Shown: positions 33,294-42,133 of the stretch, piece by piece
How the letters are laid out: each line of letters starts with the position of its first letter
Position numbering within the stretch: position 1 is the stretch's first letter
Program-made: the position numbers and the translations under genes
Assembly: GCA_945890485.1 (NCBI GenBank)
Contig: CAMDCN010000003.1
Location: 372,001 to 436,000 of the forward strand
Reading direction: 5' to 3'
Length of the DNA: 64,000 nucleotides
Source: Candidatus Sulfopaludibacter sp. SbA3
Lineage (GTDB): Bacteria > Acidobacteriota > Terriglobia > Bryobacterales > Bryobacteraceae
Notes under the pieces: generated by a model
Seen by the model: only the letters and a program-made list of their open reading frames with translations
Told to the model about the DNA's origin: nothing
Database searches by the model: none

Positions 33294-34085
33294 ATGCGCA
33301 CGATTGCAGTGATGTTGATGGCCGCCAGCCTGCCCCTGTTGGCGAGCAAGACCGAACCGACCAGGGACGAGATCGCCGAGATCATCACGAAGTTCGCCGC
33401 CAAAGAGGCTGAGTTTGCCAAGGCTCGGGAACTCTATACCTATCGGCAGACCATCCGGATTCAGGAGTTTGAAGCTGGCGGCCAAGCCCGCGGGCGCTTC
33501 GATCTGGTTTCGGACATCATCTTTTCGCCCTCGGGTAAACGCACCGAGCGCATTGTTCGCGCCCCCTCCCCGACGCTCGTCCTCGTCTCCCTGTCACCGG
33601 AAGACGAACAGGACCTGCGGAGCGTTCAGCCGTTCGTTCTCACCACCACAGATTTGCCGAAGTATCAGGTCGACTACATCGGCAAGGAGAAGCTCGACGA
33701 GATTGACTGCTATGTCTTCGCCGTGAAGCCGAGGAAAATGGAATCCGGCCAGCGCTACTTCCAAGGCCAAGTGTGGGTGGATGACCTGGATCTGCAGATC
33801 GTCAAGTCCTACGGCCGCGCCACGGGCATCCTGAAGAAGGGCAACAATCAGCAGTTCCCCAAATTCGAAACCTGGCGTGAGCAGGTGGATGGGAAGTTCT
33901 GGTTCCCTGTCCTGACGAAAGCCGACGACACCCTGATGTTCGATAGCGGCCCGGTCGGCCTGAAAATGCAGGTGAAGTACGAGGACTACAAGCAGTTCCG
34001 GTCCACGACAACCATCACGTTCGGCGACGCGGTGGACACTCCGCCCACCAATACGCCGCCAGCGCCGAAACCGCCCAAGCCCTAA
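33294..34085 (+). CDS. Outer-membrane lipoprotein-sorting (LolA/LolB-like) protein
   Basis: A 263-residue predicted exported protein starting at ATG 33294 with GGAGAG upstream. A signal (MRTIAVMLMAASLPLLA) is followed by a lipoprotein-sorting-like half-barrel (YTYRQTIRIQEFEAGGQARG, RYFQGQVWVDDLDLQIVKSYG, KFETWREQVDGKFWFPV). The last about 20 residues are Pro/Thr-rich. In Acidobacteria such proteins are numerous and not all are Lol carriers; cargo unknown. Confidence 0.7.
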   Translation: MRTIAVMLMAASLPLLASKTEPTRDEIAEIITKFAAKEAEFAKARELYTYRQTIRIQEFEAGGQARGRFDLVSDIIFSPSGKRTERIVRAPSPTLVLVSLSPEDEQDLRSVQPFVLTTTDLPKYQVDYIGKEKLDEIDCYVFAVKPRKMESGQRYFQGQVWVDDLDLQIVKSYGRATGILKKGNNQQFPKFETWREQVDGKFWFPVLTKADDTLMFDSGPVGLKMQVKYEDYKQFRSTTTITFGDAVDTPPTNTPPAPKPPKP

Positions 34086-34175
34086 CTTTCGCAGTTCAAC
34101 TTTGCTTTCGCCGCATTCGGCCCCCGTGCGGTGCGCTGGTGCGATCCCTGTGTTTTAATAAGAGATTACGCCTAT

Positions 34176-35216
34176 ATGTCGAGCACAGGTTTCCGCATCC
34201 GCCGTACGGTAAAGGCCCTCAGCCGCCGCCTGCGAGAGTTGCGGATGATCGGGAAAGGTCTCTGGTCCACGGATCACATCGTGCAGGCGCACATCATTCC
34301 GATGCGCCGTTGCAACCTCTCCTGCACCTATTGCAACGAGTACGACGACATCTCGAAGCCGGTCGATCTCACGATCATGCTCGACCGGATCGACCATCTG
34401 GCGAAGCTCGGCACCACGCTGATTATGATCAGCGGCGGGGAGCCGTTGCTTCATCCGGATCTCGATCTCCTCATTAACCGGATCCATCACCACGGCATCA
34501 TCGCCGGAATGATCACGAACGGCTATAACCTCACGGCGGCCCGCATCGAACGGCTCAACCAAGCCGGACTCGATCACCTGCAGATCAGCATCGACAATGT
34601 GATGCCGGACGAGGTCTCGAAGAAGAGCCTTAAAGTTCTCGATAAGAAGCTGCAGCTCCTGCGTGAGCACGCCCTGTTCCACGTCAACATCAACTCCGTG
34701 TTGGGTGGCGGCGTGAAGTTCCCGACCGACGCCGTGAAGATCGGCAACCGCGCCCTCGAACTCGGGTTCAGCGCCACCGTCGGCATTATTCACGACGGGC
34801 AAGGCCAGTTGAAGCCGCTCGGCGATACCGAAATGTCGGTGTACCGCGAGTTCAAGGTTCTTGCCAAGCGCAGCTTCGCTCGTTTCGCGAAGTTTCAGGA
34901 CCGCATCGCCCTCGGCCAGCCCAGCGAATGGCGTTGCCGTGCCGGCGCCCGCTACATGTACATCTGCGAGGACGGCTTGGTGCATTACTGCTCCCAGCAG
35001 CGCGGCTTCCCGGGTGTGCCGCTGCTTGGCTACTCGAAAGCGGATATGCGCCGCGAGTTCCTCACCGAGAAGGGCTGCGCCCCGTACTGCACTGTCTCCT
35101 GCGTCCACATGACGTCGCTCATCGATTTCTGGCGGGCTCCGCAGACCTTGGCGCAGAAGGCCGTCACGAAGCCCGAAAAGACTGAGCTGGTCAATATCCA
35201 AAGCCACCGGGGCTAG
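34176..35216 (+). CDS. Radical SAM protein with C-terminal Cys-rich (SPASM-like) segment
   Basis: A 346-residue radical SAM enzyme. It has C-x3-C-x2-C in RRCNLSCTYCN (about 44-51), the GGEPLLHPDL cluster-distal motif and LDHLQISIDN. A C-terminal Cys set (WRCRAG, YICEDGLVHYCSQQ, GCAPYCTVSC) is compatible with an auxiliary Fe-S cluster. The N-terminus (MSSTGFRIRRTVKALSRRLREL) is a basic amphipathic helix, perhaps a membrane contact. Substrate unknown; no small precursor-peptide gene is seen next door. Its stop shares CTAG with the lectin gene. Confidence 0.8.
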   Translation: MSSTGFRIRRTVKALSRRLRELRMIGKGLWSTDHIVQAHIIPMRRCNLSCTYCNEYDDISKPVDLTIMLDRIDHLAKLGTTLIMISGGEPLLHPDLDLLINRIHHHGIIAGMITNGYNLTAARIERLNQAGLDHLQISIDNVMPDEVSKKSLKVLDKKLQLLREHALFHVNINSVLGGGVKFPTDAVKIGNRALELGFSATVGIIHDGQGQLKPLGDTEMSVYREFKVLAKRSFARFAKFQDRIALGQPSEWRCRAGARYMYICEDGLVHYCSQQRGFPGVPLLGYSKADMRREFLTEKGCAPYCTVSCVHMTSLIDFWRAPQTLAQKAVTKPEKTELVNIQSHRG

Positions 35217-36067
35217 GCCCGGCGGCGTCTGCGAATCATTCCTCCGGCGATTAACCCGGCGCCGATCAGCACCAGGGTAGACGGTTCCGGCACCTCGGTG
35301 TAGCTCCAACTGATGATGTCGTGGTTTTCCCACGCTCCGCCGGTCGAAGAGGTGAAGCCGATGTAGGCATTCTGCCCATCCTGCAGGTTCAGGAGACTGG
35401 CGAGATCCACGTTCGCAGCGAGAATCGGCGCCGACATATCCGTTAGAAACACCTGCAGCAAGCCCGGCGTATAGACAATCCGTGCGTTATAGGCATCACC
35501 GTTCGAAAGCTCTTGCGGCACTGTCGTAATCGCCAGGTTCGGGTTCGTAAAGGTGCCGTCAAACTCTGTCCCGGCGCAGTGCTCCGGCCGGTTCATCAGC
35601 GTGCCCAGGCTCTGGATCGCCACATGGTTGCCGTTCGGCTCGCAGTAACTCGGTTTGTTCGCCCAGGTATCGAACTCAACCGCCAGGCTATTCAGAATGT
35701 TGTAGTAGCCGATGCCGCTGGCATAGAGCCCCAGTTCATTTACGCCCTGTGCCTGCACGACGAAGGCAAAGCCATCGGCCCCGTCATTTTCCACTCCCTC
35801 TTCCCAGTCGGGCTTATAGCCGCCCCGCTCCGTGATCCGGAACGTGAAATCGCTCGTGAAGCCGTCCTGGACGTTGACCAATGAGTTGTACCAAGCCGCG
35901 CCGTTCTTGTTCTCGAGCGCCGGCGTGAGCCGTAATAAGTTAGACGACAGGCTGGCGTCGCCAATCAGACTAAGATTCGCCGGGGAGCTGAAGTCAGCGA
36001 AAGTAAACGAGTTCGCCAGCAGGCCGGTGCTGGCGGCGGACAAGAGCAGAGTAAGTCGAAGTAACAT
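35213..36067 (-). CDS. PEP-CTERM sorted L-type lectin domain protein
   Basis: A 284-residue secreted protein: a signal peptide (MLLRLTLLLSAASTGLLA), a legume/L-type lectin-like beta sandwich (NGAAWYNSLVNVQDGFTSDFTFRI, ADGFAFVVQ, LAVEFDTW) and a C-terminal sorting tag (VPEPSTLVLIGAGLIAGG, then RRRRR). The tag is processed by an exosortase, which is not in this window. The product probably sits on or is released from the surface and binds glycan. ATG 36067 has a GGGAGAGG Shine-Dalgarno. It precedes the YaiO end of the candidate polysaccharide operon. Confidence 0.85.
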   Translation of the reverse strand: MLLRLTLLLSAASTGLLANSFTFADFSSPANLSLIGDASLSSNLLRLTPALENKNGAAWYNSLVNVQDGFTSDFTFRITERGGYKPDWEEGVENDGADGFAFVVQAQGVNELGLYASGIGYYNILNSLAVEFDTWANKPSYCEPNGNHVAIQSLGTLMNRPEHCAGTEFDGTFTNPNLAITTVPQELSNGDAYNARIVYTPGLLQVFLTDMSAPILAANVDLASLLNLQDGQNAYIGFTSSTGGAWENHDIISWSYTEVPEPSTLVLIGAGLIAGGMIRRRRRA

Positions 36068-36156
36068 GGTGCCTCTCCCTTGATTTGGCCACGCCACTTC
36101 GTTCGCCGAATGAGACAAATCGCACTTTCGTACCCGGACCCCGGGGGAGACTTGTA

Positions 36157-36990
36157 CTAGAACTCGAAGAACACGCGCCCAATCACCCCGGCCCGCGTAA
36201 ACGCCCCGAACTTCGTTTGCTGGTCGAACGCCACATAAACGCCGTAGTGGCGGCTCAGCCACTTCCGCAGGAAAATCTGCGTTGAAACGCTGTTCAAGTT
36301 CACTTCGAGGGGGGTCTGGGCGATGTACGTGTACACCTCTTTGCCTCCGCCCACGACCGTACCCACCCAGTATTTTCCTTCCTGGCCATACTGCACCGCC
36401 ACGCTGGCGGAGCTGCCAATCTTATTCCCGGGTTGATTCCGATTGATGAAGTAGTTGCCTTCAATCATCATGCGCTTGGGGTAGTAGAGGAACCCGGCGC
36501 TGTAGATCTGCCCCTTCACCGGTCCCTGAAAATTGAACTGCGAAACTCCGGCCGTCAGCAACAAGCGCCGTTGCAACACCGGCAGTTTATAGAAGCCCCG
36601 CACGTCGAAACGACGGCTGGCGAATAGGGAAATGCCGCCCCGCTCCGGCGCATAGCTGAACCCTTGCGTCGTGTAGAAATTCTTCGACCAGTTCGCGAAG
36701 CTGAAAAAGCTGAACGCCTGCTGCGTCACGCCCGGCCGCGTCTGCGAGTTGAACTGAAACACCGGGGTGAAGCGTGGAATCTTGCGGACCCACAACGTCG
36801 CGTCCGCCCCGCGCCAATAGCCGTAGCCGTTTGAGACGGCGTTGTGATACGTGCCGACCTCGAGCAGGTACGGCAGCGGGCTCTCGTACCCGGGTCGTTC
36901 GAAGGTCGCGGGAGAACCTGTCGTCTGTTCCGCGAACGCGGCCGGAATCAATCCAAGAAAAATGAGAATGCGAAGGATCATGGAGGTCAC
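36157..36990 (-). CDS. YaiO-type outer-membrane beta-barrel protein
   Basis: About 277 residues with a signal peptide (TSMILRILIFLGLIPAAFA). Alternating-hydrophobicity strands rich in aromatic residues follow and end in a C-terminal Phe (GRVFFEF), as expected for an outer-membrane barrel. The repeated Y/F-G patterns (GYGYWRGADATLWVRK, GYFYLPVL-like YKLPVLQRRL) match YaiO proteins. I place the start at GTG 36990, which overlaps the upstream TGA as GTGA; ATG 36981 is the alternative. Last gene of the GT2 operon and the likely outer-membrane exit for its polymer (inference). Confidence 0.75.
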   Translation of the reverse strand: MTSMILRILIFLGLIPAAFAEQTTGSPATFERPGYESPLPYLLEVGTYHNAVSNGYGYWRGADATLWVRKIPRFTPVFQFNSQTRPGVTQQAFSFFSFANWSKNFYTTQGFSYAPERGGISLFASRRFDVRGFYKLPVLQRRLLLTAGVSQFNFQGPVKGQIYSAGFLYYPKRMMIEGNYFINRNQPGNKIGSSASVAVQYGQEGKYWVGTVVGGGKEVYTYIAQTPLEVNLNSVSTQIFLRKWLSRHYGVYVAFDQQTKFGAFTRAGVIGRVFFEF

Positions 36991-38123
36991 GCTCTTGCCT
37001 TTTTCGATTGCAGCCACGCCATCGGTGTCGAAATGGCGATCACGCGGTGCGCCGACGATACCTTGCCGTTAATTACGATGTTGCTTTCGAGAGTCAGCGC
37101 CCTCGTCGCATGCGCTGCCACGGGCAGCTTCTCCCGCAGTCCCCGCACCCCAAACGAAAGCCGCATCTCCCCGCCCGCTTGCAGCAGCGACTGGAAGTAC
37201 ACATCGGGTTTCAGCACCAGGTTGCCGTCCGCCACCAGATTGCCCTTCACCACCGATGCCGGACCAATCGTGATGTTTCCGTGCGCCTTCACGTCCGACT
37301 CCAGTAAGCTCTCCTTCCCGCACGAGAAGTGGCCCCGGACTACCAAGGGCGCTCGCAAATGCAACGGCGCCGTCACGTCCAGGTTGCCTTCATAGAAGTA
37401 AGTTCCGCCTCCCATCGAAAACAGCTTGGCCGGGTCGAACCCGTTGGCCGCGCGGGCCGTCTCTCCGGCCCGATGCGGGACCTGCACCAGCGCGCCTCGC
37501 CCCGCCGAAAGCTCAATCGAATCGTCGTTTCGGCCCTCGGTCACAATCTCCGGCGCGAACAACGATTGGGCATAGGCGCCTGGCAGGAATTCAATCGCCG
37601 TCCGCGAGGTCGCCCGCGAATGGATTGCCGTGTCGGCGCCAATCGTCAGTTTGCCCGCCGCGTCCACCCATCGCCGCACCGTCACGCCCTCGCCCAACTG
37701 CAGCGCTCCGTCCGCCGCAATCGCCTGCAGCGAAGTGCCCTCGCCAATGTCGCCATCGCCTTTCACCATCAGTTCGTTGCGGAAGTCGCAATTCGGCCCG
37801 CAGGCGAACGCCCCTTCGGTCACCAGGATCTCTTTTTCCACGCGTCCGCCCGGATATTGCACCGTTGGCGCCACGTAGATCCGTTCCTTCCCGTGGTCAT
37901 AAACCCGCAGGCCCGCCGTCGAGTTCGTCGCTGCGGGCAGCGTCGCCAACCAGTGTTTGAGTTTCCGCCGGAACGATTGGCCGAAGTAGTCTTCGAGGCG
38001 CACATAGCCCATGTCTAACTCCGACGACTGCTTGCCCCGGATCGCGAGCCACGCCCGGTGCGCCAGGGAGAAGTGCAGATAGAAGATCGCGAGGAAGATT
38101 GCGGAAAATATCAAAAAGGCCAT
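36987..38123 (-). CDS. Membrane-anchored polymer-forming (bactofilin/beta-helix-like) protein
   Basis: A 378-residue protein with one N-terminal helix (about 1-20). Two blocks of short repeated beta-helix turns follow (about 88-165 and 245-345), such as ELMVKGDGDIGEGT, LQLGEGVTVRRW, KLTIGADTAIHS, PLVVRGHFSCGKESLLES and HGNITIGPASVVKGNLVADGNLVLKP. This is the hydrophobic-every-second-residue pattern of bactofilins and left-handed beta helices. It may scaffold the synthase at a membrane patch (inference). It is 4 bp downstream of the GT2 gene and overlaps the YaiO-like gene. Confidence 0.7.
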   Translation of the reverse strand: MAFLIFSAIFLAIFYLHFSLAHRAWLAIRGKQSSELDMGYVRLEDYFGQSFRRKLKHWLATLPAATNSTAGLRVYDHGKERIYVAPTVQYPGGRVEKEILVTEGAFACGPNCDFRNELMVKGDGDIGEGTSLQAIAADGALQLGEGVTVRRWVDAAGKLTIGADTAIHSRATSRTAIEFLPGAYAQSLFAPEIVTEGRNDDSIELSAGRGALVQVPHRAGETARAANGFDPAKLFSMGGGTYFYEGNLDVTAPLHLRAPLVVRGHFSCGKESLLESDVKAHGNITIGPASVVKGNLVADGNLVLKPDVYFQSLLQAGGEMRLSFGVRGLREKLPVAAHATRALTLESNIVINGKVSSAHRVIAISTPMAWLQSKKARA

Positions 38124-38127
38124 TGGA

Positions 38128-39492
38128 TCAGTCCCCCATTCCTTCGTTGCTGGCGTAGTAAAGACCCTTCACAGACTGCTTTGCCGCTCCGGCCGGCGTC
38201 GCCCCGGCGCCAAAGGACTGCCCTTCGGCGTCCATGCGCGTACGGTGCGTCTTGTACCAGCCATCACCGCCGCTACCCCAGAAACGATTCCAATAGAATT
38301 TCCGCAGCGCATTGCAAATGGCGCCCGTGTTTGCAAAGAAGTTCAACAGGCTCAACGGCATCAGCAGCGCCCGCAGACGGGTGCCGTCCAGCAGTGTCGC
38401 TACCCCGATCTCAAGGAACGTCGCCTGGTTAGAAAACAGCAGGTAGCCGATAATCAGCATCGCCACCGGGAGTACCGGCACCGCGTGGGCCTCGGGAATA
38501 AAGAACAACACCAGCGAAGCGACCCAGCCGATGACGATGATCGGCGCTGTCAAATACATGGCCAGTAGGAAGAGCGCGTCCGTCTTCTCCTTCCGGCTGA
38601 GGAAGCGGGCGCGGAGCAGGTCGGGCCAGTAGTTGTGCAGGCATTCGGTGTGCCCGGTTACCCAACGGCTCAGTTGCCGGCGGCGCACTGCCCAATCCTG
38701 CGGCACCTCTTCGTAGCACTCCGCCCGGTTGACGTACGCCGTCCGCCAGCCGTTCAGCAGTAGGGCGAACGTCAGGTCGGTATCCTCGGTCAAAGACTCC
38801 GGATTCCAACCGCCCACCGCCCGCAGCGCCGCTGCGCGAACGCCGCCCACTGTGCCTCCGAACTGTGCTGTAAACCCGAGATTGAATCGCGCCTGTTGCA
38901 CCGACTGGTAGCCGGCGCAGCGTTCGAGCGAAAGCAATCCCGAAAGCAAGCTGTCGCCGATGTTGTGCGGCACCACCCGTCCCATCACCGCCCCGATCTC
39001 GGGGTCGACGAAGGGCGCCGTCAGCATCTTCAAGACCGCCCGGCCGGGCACGTAGTCGGCGTCGAACATCAGATAGATGTCACCGGTCGCCAGCTCCGTG
39101 GCCTCCACCAGGGCCGCCGGCTTCCCGCCCACACCCTCGGTGCGGTGGTACGGCTTGATGAATGGATACCGCCCCGCGAACTCGTCCACAATCGCGCGGG
39201 TGCCGTCCGTCGAGCGGTCGTTCACCGGAATGACTTCAAGCAGTTCCCAATCGTAGTCGCAGTCGACGAGCGCCTGCAGGACATCCCGGGCGACCTTTTC
39301 TTCGTTGTGCATCGGGATGAACACCGTCACCCGCGGCATCACGAAACCGACGAGCTCATTGGTCTCCCGGGGATGTTCGAGGCGCATCCGGGAATAGCCC
39401 AGATAGTAGTGCCGCACCGCATAGGCGCCCAGCACCAGCATGGACAGCACAATCAGGACCCACGAAACTGCGATTACAGCTGTGACTGCCAT
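38128..39492 (-). CDS. Processive family 2 glycosyltransferase (cellulose/PNAG synthase-like)
   Basis: A 454-residue inner-membrane synthase. One N-terminal helix precedes a GT-A domain with the motifs of processive GT2 enzymes: ND at 91-92, DAD (144-146), TED (235-237) and QLSRW (QxxRW, 273-277). Three or more C-terminal helices (about 310-420) form the translocation pore. There is no PilZ domain, so direct c-di-GMP control as in BcsA is not evident. It should polymerise a beta-linked sugar and thread it out. The start overlaps the preceding membrane gene by 19 bp. Confidence 0.88.
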   Translation of the reverse strand: MAVTAVIAVSWVLIVLSMLVLGAYAVRHYYLGYSRMRLEHPRETNELVGFVMPRVTVFIPMHNEEKVARDVLQALVDCDYDWELLEVIPVNDRSTDGTRAIVDEFAGRYPFIKPYHRTEGVGGKPAALVEATELATGDIYLMFDADYVPGRAVLKMLTAPFVDPEIGAVMGRVVPHNIGDSLLSGLLSLERCAGYQSVQQARFNLGFTAQFGGTVGGVRAAALRAVGGWNPESLTEDTDLTFALLLNGWRTAYVNRAECYEEVPQDWAVRRRQLSRWVTGHTECLHNYWPDLLRARFLSRKEKTDALFLLAMYLTAPIIVIGWVASLVLFFIPEAHAVPVLPVAMLIIGYLLFSNQATFLEIGVATLLDGTRLRALLMPLSLLNFFANTGAICNALRKFYWNRFWGSGGDGWYKTHRTRMDAEGQSFGAGATPAGAAKQSVKGLYYASNEGMGD

Positions 39493-40274
39493 GAACTACG
39501 GACCCCCCAAAGTTGCCCCGAAGTTCGGTAGACCGAAATCGAGTAGAAGAACAACAGGAACAACAGATCACTCAACGTGCCCAGCGCAAACCAAAGCAGC
39601 GGCATGAACAGAAGGCCCGTGTAGTGCAGCATGCCGATGCAAAACACGAAACGCAGCACGGAGAAGAAGAAACCGTACACCTGCACCAGGGCCATCCATC
39701 CCAGCCCCACGCCCAGGTTCGGCTGGGGCAGCAGAAACAGCAGCAGGCTCACGAACGGCATCAGCAACCAGACCAGCAACTCCTGCCGCAGCCAGATCTG
39801 CCCGAAGACTTTGGACTGCAGTTGGAACGTGTCGAAGAAGACATTCACCACCGCAGAGACGAGCAGCAGCACAATCAGGAAGTTCGCGAGGTTGCGAAAA
39901 AGCGAAAAGCGCCGCGCGACAATCAGCAGCGCCACAATGCCCAGAATCAGGGCGAATCGAGCTCCTTCGGAAACTTGCGAAAACGTCGGAACAGGCACCA
40001 GGGGGCCCGAGCCAGGCTCAAGGCCGGGAAAGACGGCGACCGGCTCCCAGCCCGCGTTCGGAATACCCGCCCATCGCAGCAGGGTGTCGGCCACGGAAGA
40101 GTGAAACGCCATGAGGGGAACCGCGAAGTACGCCAGCAAGATAAAGACAATCAGGGCGAATCCCAAGGCGACTCCCACTCGTGCCCGTGTCAGCGGAACG
40201 GACCTTACGCTCCGGTGGAGATAGATGGACGTCCGGCGCGCGGCTCGTCCCCCGGTGCTGATAGCTGGATTCAT
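39474..40274 (-). CDS. Hypothetical six- to seven-helix membrane protein (first gene of GT2 operon)
   Basis: A 266-residue membrane protein with a basic N-terminus. Hydrophobic segments lie near 33-57, 108-125, 128-148, 170-188, 190-212, 215-235 and 237-252, with a periplasmic loop near 60-105. I do not recognise a family. It overlaps the GT2 gene by 19 bp, which argues for co-translation and a role with the synthase. AATAAT ends 5 nt before the ATG, a leaderless-type arrangement. Confidence 0.6.
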   Translation of the reverse strand: MNPAISTGGRAARRTSIYLHRSVRSVPLTRARVGVALGFALIVFILLAYFAVPLMAFHSSVADTLLRWAGIPNAGWEPVAVFPGLEPGSGPLVPVPTFSQVSEGARFALILGIVALLIVARRFSLFRNLANFLIVLLLVSAVVNVFFDTFQLQSKVFGQIWLRQELLVWLLMPFVSLLLFLLPQPNLGVGLGWMALVQVYGFFFSVLRFVFCIGMLHYTGLLFMPLLWFALGTLSDLLFLLFFYSISVYRTSGQLWGVRSSWQSQL

Positions 40275-40279
40275 TCCCC

Positions 40280-40285
40280 ATTATT
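40280..40285 (-). promoter_or_regulatory. AATAAT -10-like element before the GT2 operon
   Basis: AATAAT, GGGGA, ATG 40274 on the minus strand. TTGGAC lies 17 nt further upstream as a weak -35. Confidence 0.35.
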
Positions 40286-40354
40286 CTGGCCACCGCGCCA
40301 GCGTCCAACAATGGACACCCTGTACCAAACGACCATGGTTACCTGGGTCCATCG

Positions 40355-40390
40355 CCTTAGTACTGGGGGACCGGACAAGCCGTACTAAGG
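40355..40390. promoter_or_regulatory. 36-bp dyad between the MoxR and GT2 operons
   Basis: A perfect 9-bp inverted repeat CCTTAGTAC (40355-40363) and GTACTAAGG (40382-40390) around an 18-nt spacer. It begins 5 bp after the RDD stop and lies about 80-115 bp upstream of the GT2 operon start. No T-run follows on either strand, so I prefer an operator or processing stem over an intrinsic terminator. Confidence 0.5.
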
Positions 40391-40395
40391 TGGCC

Positions 40396-41154
40396 CTACC
40401 GGGACGTGCTGTAGAGCACTTCCACCGCCCGCCGCACATACTGCTCATCCGACAACGCCTCCACCGCCTCGGCCGGAAACTCCACCAATCCCCGCAGTTT
40501 CCCCGCCAACAGGCCAAACACCGCCACCCGCGCCTCCGGAGTCAGCTCCTCCCGCCGCAACACCGCATCCAGCGCCAAGCCCGCCAACTCCGGCGCCGTC
40601 CGTTGCCGCAGCCGCGCCGCCAGCGCCGGATGCTCTCGCAACGAATTGTATTTCTCCCGCCCCAACTGGCTCCAATCCCCTCGCACCGAAACACGCGTCC
40701 GCACCACCACCGTCCCCGCCGCTAAATCGCCCAGCCGCTGCCGGTGCTGCGTCAGCCAGCATGATGCCGCCCCCATCAAATACAGAGCCGGCAAGGAATC
40801 CACCGGCCGCAACAGATTCCGGATCACTAGCTGCGCGGGCCGTGCCGGCCGCGCCCCCTGGTCCATCACCCGCAGCCCCAGCAGCCGCTTCCCCAGCGTC
40901 TGCCCGTTCCACAGAATCTCCATCACAATTCCGTATCCCGTCGAAACCGCGAAATACACGAGCGTCACCGCGCCGCCGATCACATCCGGCGCCAACCGCT
41001 CAAACGCCCGGAACACGCTCAACCCGGTCGTGACGATCGCCATGATCGCCAGCAGGTCGATGATCAGCGCCATCATTCGCGCCGCCGCCCCCGCCAGCGG
41101 AATCGTGAACGGTACGCCCTCGGGCGTCCGGATCTCTAGCCCGTCACTCGCCAT
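40396..41154 (-). CDS. RDD family membrane protein
   Basis: A 252-residue protein with an RDD domain (AAARMMALIIDLLAIMAIV; later GQTLGKRLLGLRVMDQ and HRQRLGDLAAGTVVVRTR), i.e. two or three helices with conserved Arg/Asp. A soluble C-terminal half of about 100 residues follows. RDD proteins often end MoxR-DUF58-SpoIIM clusters. It overlaps the SpoIIM gene by 11 bp. Last gene of the operon starting at 49261. Confidence 0.85.
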   Translation of the reverse strand: MASDGLEIRTPEGVPFTIPLAGAAARMMALIIDLLAIMAIVTTGLSVFRAFERLAPDVIGGAVTLVYFAVSTGYGIVMEILWNGQTLGKRLLGLRVMDQGARPARPAQLVIRNLLRPVDSLPALYLMGAASCWLTQHRQRLGDLAAGTVVVRTRVSVRGDWSQLGREKYNSLREHPALAARLRQRTAPELAGLALDAVLRREELTPEARVAVFGLLAGKLRGLVEFPAEAVEALSDEQYVRRAVEVLYSTSR

Positions 41155-42133
41155 CGCGCCCCGCCAACTGCAAGAATGCCAGCAACCCGCCCAGCTCCAC
41201 TACCCCGAACGCGATCTTCACCGTATACGGAACCACCGGTTCGTGATACTGCGAGAAGAACGCTTCCACAATACCGGCCCACACCAGCATCACCGCCACC
41301 CCGCCCATAATTGCCAACGCATCGGGAAACACCGCGCGCAGCCGCTCGCCCACCGGCGCCCGGCGCCCCCGGGGCAGCAGCGCCCCAGTCAACAGGAACG
41401 CCGCCTGCCCGGCCAGAATAATCGCCGGCAGCTCAATCACCCCGTGTGGCAGTAGCCAGCCCAGCAGAAACATCGTCTGCCCGTCTTTCACGTAGTCCAT
41501 CGCCACCGCGCCGAGATAGACTCCATTCGAAAACAACAACACGGTTGGCCCGACGCCGTACGTCATCCCCAGCGCGAATGTGAAGATGGCCACCCGCGTA
41601 TTGTTCTGAATCAAGTGCGCCGAAAAGCGGCCGGTTCGCTCCGCCACCATCTTGCTGCGCTCCACCGTCTCCTGCTTCACCCGCTCGCTCGGCTTCGTCG
41701 CCAAGCCGGCAAACGGGAACAGCGTCTCCCGCTCTTCGTACATCACCACCAGCAGTCCCGCGCCCACCGCCGACCCGCCCCAGAAGAGCGCCATCGCCAG
41801 CGCCAGCGCCCCCGCCTGCCGCCGCACCGCCCGCGGAAAATCTTTGAGAAACCAGCCGAACCACGACGCTTTCTTTCGGTCTGTCACCCCGTGAATCGCC
41901 GTGTACCCGCGGCTCACCAGGCTTTCGAGATACTGCCGCAGCCGGGCTTCCGAGTGCAGCCCGCGCACTCGCAGCAGGTCCGCCGAAGTCCGTTGATAGA
42001 GCGCGTGCAGCCGTTCGAGATCCGTCACCCCCACGGTCGCGTAGGGATGCTTTTCCATCCGTGTCAACACAGCGTCCAGCTCCTGCCAACGGGGCTCTCC
42101 CTCCCGCACGAACCGGTCCAGATCGAGAATCAT
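41144..42133 (-). CDS. Stage II sporulation protein M (SpoIIM) family membrane protein
   Basis: A 329-residue protein. An N-terminal helical domain (about 1-100, LDRFVREGEPRWQELDAVL... RLRQYLESLVSRGY) precedes five or six helices with the SpoIIM-typical NNTRVAIFTFALGMTYGVGPTVLLFSNG segment. In Bacillus SpoIIM works in engulfment. In non-sporulating bacteria the family is fixed within MoxR/DUF58/RDD clusters, with an unproven envelope role. Overlaps the DUF58 gene by 4 bp. Confidence 0.85.
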   Translation of the reverse strand: MILDLDRFVREGEPRWQELDAVLTRMEKHPYATVGVTDLERLHALYQRTSADLLRVRGLHSEARLRQYLESLVSRGYTAIHGVTDRKKASWFGWFLKDFPRAVRRQAGALALAMALFWGGSAVGAGLLVVMYEERETLFPFAGLATKPSERVKQETVERSKMVAERTGRFSAHLIQNNTRVAIFTFALGMTYGVGPTVLLFSNGVYLGAVAMDYVKDGQTMFLLGWLLPHGVIELPAIILAGQAAFLLTGALLPRGRRAPVGERLRAVFPDALAIMGGVAVMLVWAGIVEAFFSQYHEPVVPYTVKIAFGVVELGGLLAFLQLAGRDGE

